In this document: piece after piece, positions 58,760 through 64,000 of the stretch
How the letters are laid out: every line of letters starts with the position of its first letter
How positions within the stretch are numbered: position 1 is the first letter of the stretch
Assembly: GCA_964509425.1 (NCBI GenBank)
Contig: CAZDWZ010000005.1
Coordinates: 1 to 64,000, forward strand
DNA length: 64,000 bases
From: CAZDWZ01 sp964509425
GTDB taxonomy: Bacteria; Bdellovibrionota_C; UBA2361; SZUA-149; CAZDWZ01
Direction: 5' to 3'
Translations under genes and position numbers: made by a program
The notes under the pieces: model-generated
Databases searched by the model: none
Told to the model about the DNA's origin: nothing
What the model saw: only the letters and a program-made list of their open reading frames with translations

Positions 58760-61700
58760 ATGGAAGCTCTCTGCTTTGCGGATGAATCCGTAATCTTTCT
58801 TCTCCTTTCGACAGCCAAGCTTACCGACGAAGAAAAGAAGCGCATTCTTTGGGTGATCGACTTGCCCGTCCGCGAAGTTCCGTTGCCACTTCGAGGAAGT
58901 TTTGTCGGACCCCGGAGCGAGATGATCACCCCGTGGTCGACGAATGCGACCGATATCATCGGCAACATGGGTGTTCGCGGAGTGGTGCGGATGGAGGAAT
59001 TTCGGAAGATCGACGGGGAGCAAGTTCCGACTTTTGATCCGATGCTGGAGCAGGTGTACCGAGATATTTATCCGGACTCTCTCAACGTCACGAAATCTCC
59101 GGCTGCCGATTTCGCAGTTGAAAATCTCAAGCAGTTCAATGAAACAGAGGGTCTTGCGCTTTCCGATGAGGAGATAGCGTATCTTGAAAAAGCGAGCCGG
59201 GATGTTCTCAAGCGTCCGCTCACTGACTCCGAAATTTACGGCTTTGCGCAGATCAACTCAGAACACTGCCGCCATAAAATTTTCAACGGCACGTTCGTGC
59301 TCGATGGAAAAGAACAGCCGAAAACACTATTCGCGATGATTCGTGAGACATCGAAGGCATCGCCGGAGAATATCGTCTCCGCGTACAAAGATAACGTCGC
59401 CTTTGTGAAAGGTCCGGAAGTTGAGCAGTTCCGCCCCGCGCCGGACGGAAGCGGCTCTGACTGGTTCGGCATGAAAAAAATCAGATCCGTGCTCTCATTG
59501 AAAGCCGAGACGCACAACTTCCCGACAACGGTAGAGCCTTTCTACGGGGCTTCTACTGGGAGTGGAGGAGAAATTCGCGATCGGATGGCGGGCGGGCGAG
59601 GAAGCATTCCGCTCGTGGGGACCTCGGTCTACATGACTTCGTATCCGCGGATGTCGCAGCCGCGGGGAAAAGGAAGTGCACCGGCGACGAATTGGGAAAA
59701 ACTCACCGAGGCGCGAGATTGGAAATATCAAACTCCGTCCCAGATTCTGCTGAAGGCTTCAAACGGCGCTTCGGACTTTGGAAATAAATTTGGACAGCCG
59801 CTTATCGTGGGTTCGCTTCTCACCTTTGAAGGGAAAACTTCGCGAGGACTCTACGGATACGACCGGGCGGTGATGCTGGCAGGCGGGGTTGGTTACGCGA
59901 ACTCTGAATTTGCCGCAAAGGAAGAAGGGGCTGCCGGTGATACCGTCGTCGTTCTGGGTGGTGACAACTACAGGATCGGAATGGCCGGAGGGTCGGTGAG
60001 CTCCGTCGATACCGGGCAATACTCTGCCGCACTTGAGCTGAGCGCCGTGCAACGTGCCAATCCCGAAATGCAGAAGCGAGTGTATAACGTCGTCCGCGCA
60101 CTTACTGAGCTCGAAGAGAATCCGGTGAAACTCATTCATGACCATGGGGCCGGGGGGCACATGAATTGCCTCGCTGAGCTGGTTGAGCCTGAGGGCGGAT
60201 CGATAGACATGGCGAAGCTCCCGATCGGAGACACCACACTTTCGTCTCGAGAGATTTTGTCCAACGAATCTCAAGAGCGGATGGGGCTCATCGTCGCCTC
60301 AAAGGATGTCGAGAAAGTTAAGCGCATCGCCGAGCGCGAACGGGCGCCGTTTTACGCCGTCGGCGAAATAAACGGCGAAAAACGATTGAAGTTTACTTCG
60401 GCAGCCGGAAAGGATGCGGTGAGCCTGCCGCTTGAAGTTCTCTTTGGTGCGGCGCCGAAGGTCGTGTTGACCGATGAAGAGATTGATTTCCCGGAAGCAC
60501 CGCTCGAACTTTCGATTGCGACCGCGGAGGAGCTTACTCGTGCGATTGACGCGGTACTGTCGCTCGAAAGTGTCGCCTGCAAAGATTGGCTGACAAACAA
60601 AGTTGATCGCTGTGTAACCGGCCTCGTGGCGCTTCAGCAGTGCACCGGGCCATTACAACTTCCGCTGAACAATCTCGGTGTTTCGGCCCTCAGCTACGCG
60701 AGCAAGGAAGGCATAGCGACAGCTATCGGCCACGCTCCGGTGGCGGGATTGATCGATGCCGCCCCCGGTGCTCGCCTCAGTGTTGCGGAGTCCCTCACGA
60801 ACATCGTTTGGGCGCCGCTTAAAAATGGTGTCGACTCAGTAGTGCTGAGCGCGAACTGGATGTGGCCGGCCAAGCAGCCGGGTGAGAACAGTAAACTCTA
60901 CCAAGCGGTCCAAGCCCTTTCACAATTCGCCATCGAGCTCGGCATCGCCGTTCCCACCGGAAAAGATTCTCTCTCGATGACGATGAAATACAACGACGGC
61001 ACATCGGTGAGAGCGCCGGGTACGGTCGTTGTCTCCTCGGCCGCCTGGTGCGACGATATTTCCGTGACCGTAACACCCGATTTGAAACCAATCCCCGGTT
61101 CACGGCTGATGTATGTCGATATCTCGGGAATGCGTGAGTTTCCGCTCGGCGGAAGCAGCCTCGCCCAGACCGTCGGGCAGATCGGCAATTCCGCACCGGA
61201 TGTGAAAGACGCGGCTACCTTCAAAAAAGGTCTTCAGCTCATTCAGAAATTAGTGAGAGCAAAGCTCCTGCTCGCCGGTCATGATGTTTCGAGCGGTGGA
61301 GCGATCACGGCGGCATTGGAAATGGCGTTTGCCGGAGATATCGGAATTGAACTTTTTGTTGAAGGCGCCGAAAGCACCGTCGTTGAAAAGCTCTTCTGCG
61401 AGAAGCCTGCGGTCGTGCTGCAGATAGAAGAGGACGATTGGATGGATGTCGTCGCGCTCGTGAAGGGTGAGGGTTTTAATCCTGTCCGCCTCGGTGAAGT
61501 GAAAGGCACTCAGGTTCGATTCCACGCCGGGGTGCTAAGCTTCTCCCGTGCGCTCGACGAGATGAGGCGGGTATGGTTCGCACCGTCAGCACTTTTTGAC
61601 GCGAAGCAGCGAAAGCCCGAGAAGGCGAGAGAGCGGTTTGAAAATCTCGGAAAATATCCACTTCGATATTCTCTCCCATCCGGGTTCACAGGGAGAACCT

Positions 61701-62515
61701 CAGATTACGGACTCTCTTTCAATCGAACCGAGAAGAGCGGTATTCGAGCGGCGATTATCCGGGAGCAGGGAACCAACGGGGATCGCGAGCTCGCATTTTC
61801 ACTCTACGCATCCGGGTTTGATGTGAAAGACATCACGATGGTGGATCTCATTAACGGACGGGAAGACTTGTCTGATGTGCAACTGGTCGCGTTCCCGGGC
61901 GGCTTCGCAAACAGCGATGTTTTCGGGTCGGCGCGCGGTTGGGCAGGCGCGTTTCTCTACAACGAGCGCGCTTACAAGGCGCTCACGAATTTCTACAAAC
62001 GGCCCGACACCCTTTCGATTGGGATCTGCAATGGTTGTCAGCTCGTCGTTGCGCTGAACCTCCTCTATCCGGATCATAAGTCCTCTCCAAAGATGCTCCA
62101 TAACGACTCCGGCCGTTTTGAGTGTGCCTTCACAAACGTAAGAGTGGAAGAAACGAACAGTGTGTTTCTCAAGCCGTTGATCGGCTCGCGTCTCGGAATT
62201 TGGGTCGCTCACGGTGAGGGGCGATTCGCACTTCCGGAAAAAGAGACGTCGTATGACATTCCGATGAAGTATTGTTCGACGACGTATCCAGCAAATCCAA
62301 ACGGCGCCTCATACAACGCCGCGGCAATTTCGTCGGTTGACGGGCGACACCTCGCCATCATGCCTCATCTCGAGCGCAGTCTCTTCACGTGGAACTGGCC
62401 GTATTGGCCAAGTGAGGTGGTCGACAGCGATAATTCGCGTCCGGAAGGCGAATTTAGCCCTTGGATCCTTGCGTTTACCGCGGCTCGTGATTGGCTGAAG
62501 GCTCACAAGGCGTAG
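58760..62515 (+). CDS. purL: Phosphoribosylformylglycinamidine synthase, large single-chain form
   Basis: This is a 1251-residue enzyme of purine synthesis (FGAR + Gln + ATP to FGAM), with synthetase and glutaminase fused as in E. coli (1295 residues). Seen are ITPWSTNATDI at the N-terminal domain, INSEHCRHKIFNG, ETHNFPTTVEPF (ATP/metal), HDHGAGGHMNC, and a C-terminal class I amidotransferase. Its nucleophile is Cys1090 in GICNGCQ and its His/Glu pair is H1203/E1205 in PHLERS. The N-terminal domain is somewhat shorter than in E. coli. The start at 58760 is the only ATG before an upstream in-frame stop. Confidence 0.97.
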   Translation: MEALCFADESVIFLLLSTAKLTDEEKKRILWVIDLPVREVPLPLRGSFVGPRSEMITPWSTNATDIIGNMGVRGVVRMEEFRKIDGEQVPTFDPMLEQVYRDIYPDSLNVTKSPAADFAVENLKQFNETEGLALSDEEIAYLEKASRDVLKRPLTDSEIYGFAQINSEHCRHKIFNGTFVLDGKEQPKTLFAMIRETSKASPENIVSAYKDNVAFVKGPEVEQFRPAPDGSGSDWFGMKKIRSVLSLKAETHNFPTTVEPFYGASTGSGGEIRDRMAGGRGSIPLVGTSVYMTSYPRMSQPRGKGSAPATNWEKLTEARDWKYQTPSQILLKASNGASDFGNKFGQPLIVGSLLTFEGKTSRGLYGYDRAVMLAGGVGYANSEFAAKEEGAAGDTVVVLGGDNYRIGMAGGSVSSVDTGQYSAALELSAVQRANPEMQKRVYNVVRALTELEENPVKLIHDHGAGGHMNCLAELVEPEGGSIDMAKLPIGDTTLSSREILSNESQERMGLIVASKDVEKVKRIAERERAPFYAVGEINGEKRLKFTSAAGKDAVSLPLEVLFGAAPKVVLTDEEIDFPEAPLELSIATAEELTRAIDAVLSLESVACKDWLTNKVDRCVTGLVALQQCTGPLQLPLNNLGVSALSYASKEGIATAIGHAPVAGLIDAAPGARLSVAESLTNIVWAPLKNGVDSVVLSANWMWPAKQPGENSKLYQAVQALSQFAIELGIAVPTGKDSLSMTMKYNDGTSVRAPGTVVVSSAAWCDDISVTVTPDLKPIPGSRLMYVDISGMREFPLGGSSLAQTVGQIGNSAPDVKDAATFKKGLQLIQKLVRAKLLLAGHDVSSGGAITAALEMAFAGDIGIELFVEGAESTVVEKLFCEKPAVVLQIEEDDWMDVVALVKGEGFNPVRLGEVKGTQVRFHAGVLSFSRALDEMRRVWFAPSALFDAKQRKPEKARERFENLGKYPLRYSLPSGFTGRTSDYGLSFNRTEKSGIRAAIIREQGTNGDRELAFSLYASGFDVKDITMVDLINGREDLSDVQLVAFPGGFANSDVFGSARGWAGAFLYNERAYKALTNFYKRPDTLSIGICNGCQLVVALNLLYPDHKSSPKMLHNDSGRFECAFTNVRVEETNSVFLKPLIGSRLGIWVAHGEGRFALPEKETSYDIPMKYCSTTYPANPNGASYNAAAISSVDGRHLAIMPHLERSLFTWNWPYWPSEVVDSDNSRPEGEFSPWILAFTAARDWLKAHKA

Positions 62516-62616
62516 TCTCCCAATCATTACATTAATATTTTCGAGGGTTCGTCAGATTGAACTCTCGGGCTGTTTTTGATAAAAAATTGCTTCTTTTATC
62601 TCTGAGGAGTGATTTT

Positions 62617-63147
62617 ATGATCGGTGTCGGGCGCGAGTTTCCTTCATATGCATTAAAGGCTGTCGGCGGAACGGAGGGGAAAGATCCCTTTCAGACGCTC
62701 ACGGAAAAGTCCTACGAGGGCAAGTGGAAGATCTATCTTTTCTGGCCGAAGGATTTCACCTTTGTTTGCCCGACCGAGATTGTCGGCTTCGGTAAGCTGA
62801 ACCGAGAATTTCAAGACCGAGACACGCAGCTCCTCGGGGCGAGCGTTGATTCAGAGTTTGTGCATCTCGCGTGGCGAAAGCAGAACGATGAACTGCGTGA
62901 CAGCCCATATCCATGGCTGAGCGATATCAAGCGAGAGCTTTCGGCTGCTCTCGGAATCCTCGACGAGAAAGAAGGCGTCTCCCAACGGGCGACGTATATC
63001 GTCGATCCTCAAAACATCGTTCGCTTCGTCACCGTTACGGATTTGAACGTCGGACGGAATCCGGATGAGGTGCTTCGCGTGCTCGACGCTCTTCAAACTG
63101 ATGAGCTATGCCCCTGTAACTGGAAAAAAGGCGAAGCCACTTTGTAG
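62617..63147 (+). CDS. ahpC: Alkyl hydroperoxide reductase C (peroxiredoxin)
   Basis: This 176-residue 2-Cys peroxiredoxin has peroxidatic Cys51 in FVCPTEI and resolving-type cysteines C165 and C167 in ELCPCNW. The extra C-terminal CPC matches the AhpC type that is reduced by AhpD, as in Mycobacterium, rather than the AhpF-dependent type. GAGGAG lies 7 bases before the ATG at 62617; the longer frame upstream is not used. The ahpD gene follows 237 bp downstream. Confidence 0.96.
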   Translation: MIGVGREFPSYALKAVGGTEGKDPFQTLTEKSYEGKWKIYLFWPKDFTFVCPTEIVGFGKLNREFQDRDTQLLGASVDSEFVHLAWRKQNDELRDSPYPWLSDIKRELSAALGILDEKEGVSQRATYIVDPQNIVRFVTVTDLNVGRNPDEVLRVLDALQTDELCPCNWKKGEATL

Positions 63148-63174
63148 TGTGGTCTTTTGACGGATTTCTTCGTT

Positions 63175-63264
63175 GAAAGAGCGGCTGCGGTGCTTCCGCC
63201 GTCGCCTGCGGCTATGGCGAGACAAGCATTTGAAGTAGCAAACTCCGCCCCCCGCCGCTCTTTC
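63175..63264. repeat. Long-spaced inverted repeat between ahpC and ahpD
   Basis: GAAAGAGCGGC at 63175-63185 is perfectly matched by GCCGCTCTTTC at 63254-63264, with about 68 bp between. It lies just before the dispersed repeat copy at 63296. Confidence 0.5.
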
Positions 63265-63295
63265 GTCTCGATCTCCACCAAAATACCCCACTCCC

Positions 63296-63351
63296 TAGTT
63301 CTGCCGCCGATTAGTTCTCGGATTTATCCGCGAACTAAATGCTCGGAGCAC
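63296..63351 (+). repeat. Dispersed palindromic repeat, degenerate copy
   Basis: The sequence TAGTTCTGCCGCCGATTAGTT (first part) followed by CTCGGATTTATCCGCGAACTAA and CTCGGAGCAC keeps the second palindrome of the 149-bp unit at 50.5 kb with several substitutions. It is in the same orientation as the array and lies between ahpC and ahpD. Confidence 0.75.
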
Positions 63352-63384
63352 GAGAGTGCCGTTCCTAATGCTGAGAAATGAGTT

Positions 63385-63894
63385 ATGTCTGTTGAGTCCC
63401 TGCAAGAGATTATTCCTGAGGCCGCAAAAGATCTCCGGCTGAATCTTTCGTCCGTGATCCGGCAAGCTGAGCTTTCCGAGCAGCAGACCTGGGGGACGGT
63501 GCTCGCCTGTGTATTTGCGGTTCGTGCTCCGATCTTAAAGGATCATCTGCTTCCGGAAGCCCGGGAGAAGCTTTCCCCGCAGGCCGCCGCCGCGGCAGAA
63601 AGCGTGGCCGGAATCATGGGGATGAACAACATCTTTTATCGATTTCGCCATCTTGCCGGGAACGAGAAGTACGGCACCCTGCCGGCCCGCCTCCGGATGA
63701 ATGCACTGAGGAGTCAGGGAATCGAACAAAAAGATATTGAGCTTTGGTCGCTCGCAGTCTCAGCGATAACCGGCTGCGGAGTGTGCGTCGAGTCTCACGA
63801 GAAAACTCTCCGTGAGCACGGTATCTCAGAAGAGACGATAGTCGCCGCCGTTCGAATTGCTTCCGTGTTAAACGGACTCGCCTACGCCCTCTAG
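63385..63894 (+). CDS. ahpD: Alkylhydroperoxidase AhpD
   Basis: This is a 169-residue all-helical protein. The active-site CxxC with trailing His is C131-G-V-C134-VES-H138, matching AhpD, which passes electrons from lipoyl-E2 (SucB) to AhpC. Length and the N-terminal half fit the two-domain AhpD family. Its pairing with the three-cysteine AhpC gives a complete AhpF-independent peroxidase system. The final 106 bp of the window hold no supported gene. Confidence 0.95.
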   Translation: MSVESLQEIIPEAAKDLRLNLSSVIRQAELSEQQTWGTVLACVFAVRAPILKDHLLPEAREKLSPQAAAAAESVAGIMGMNNIFYRFRHLAGNEKYGTLPARLRMNALRSQGIEQKDIELWSLAVSAITGCGVCVESHEKTLREHGISEETIVAAVRIASVLNGLAYAL

Positions 63895-64000
63895 ACCCGC
63901 ATCAATTCTCGATCGCATCCAGGGCTCGCCTCGGCGATTACCGAGGTGCTGGACGAAGATGATTCATGTTGTCGCGTTTTGGGTCCGATGTCGGGCCTGA

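Noticed and set aside
63157..63381. 74-residue open frame between ahpC and ahpD
   Set aside because: It runs across an inverted repeat and a dispersed repeat copy and has no start signal.
1..64000. Insertion sequence or prophage
   Set aside because: No transposase, integrase, recombinase or phage structural gene was recognised; only non-coding repeats are present.

Overview
The window comes from a Gram-negative bacterium of roughly mid-50s percent GC. Lipoprotein signal peptides, OmpA and beta-barrel outer-membrane proteins, lspA and multihaem c-type cytochromes all point to a diderm. The gene set (release factor 3, full-length PurL, IleS-LspA, ClpX, Def-Fmt-Rpe) fits a proteobacterial or deltaproteobacteria-like lineage, but the sequence alone does not fix the phylum. 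A run of 100 Ns inside a tandem repeat shows this is a draft, probably metagenomic, scaffold. No transposase, phage or CRISPR array was seen.

Layout. 1-9.2 kb: a 5'-truncated multihaem cytochrome with a beta-propeller, prfC, and a very large secreted dihaem cytochrome/propeller protein. 9.3-16.8 kb: a lipoprotein class A beta-lactamase, a GC-rich orphan membrane protein, a histidine phosphatase, divergent pckG and gnd, and two small secreted proteins. 16.8-22.6 kb: a methyltransferase, apaG, a three-gene SbnA/Y4yA/SbnB-like amino-acid module, and a glycine-rich RRM protein. 22.9-28.0 kb: an EVE-TPR-membrane-protein operon, a GC-rich orphan, a lipoprotein plus beta-barrel pair, and a scramblase-like protein. 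28.1-37.1 kb: dinB, another GC-rich orphan, a lipoprotein, an aminotransferase, a DEAD-box helicase and a divergent WD40 lipoprotein. 37.2-45.5 kb: ileS-lspA, three glycine-zipper lipoproteins in a row (the last with an OmpA domain), and clpX. 46-50.4 kb: the N-terminal half of LarC, a small SH3-like protein, plsY, tRNA-Pro(CGG), a fourth GC-rich orphan and a Nudix hydrolase. 50.4-51.1 kb: a 149-bp tandem repeat with the gap. 51.1-64 kb: rpe-fmt-def-histidine kinase, two inner-membrane proteins, a thioredoxin-like protein, an SGNH hydrolase with calcium repeats, purL, and ahpC plus ahpD.

How genes may work together. Most of the window is core metabolism and cell-envelope biology. The most distinctive stretch is 18.3-22.1 kb. 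A divergent cysteine-synthase-like gene and an ornithine-cyclodeaminase-like gene resemble the SbnA/SbnB pair that makes L-2,3-diaminopropionate in staphyloferrin B synthesis. The first overlaps a Y4yA-type PLP decarboxylase gene. No siderophore synthetase lies nearby, so the product is open. Two other patterns stand out. One is a dispersed palindromic repeat family (17.5, 50.5-51.1 and 63.3 kb). The other is a set of four isolated, unusually GC-rich genes of unknown function whose composition differs from their neighbours.
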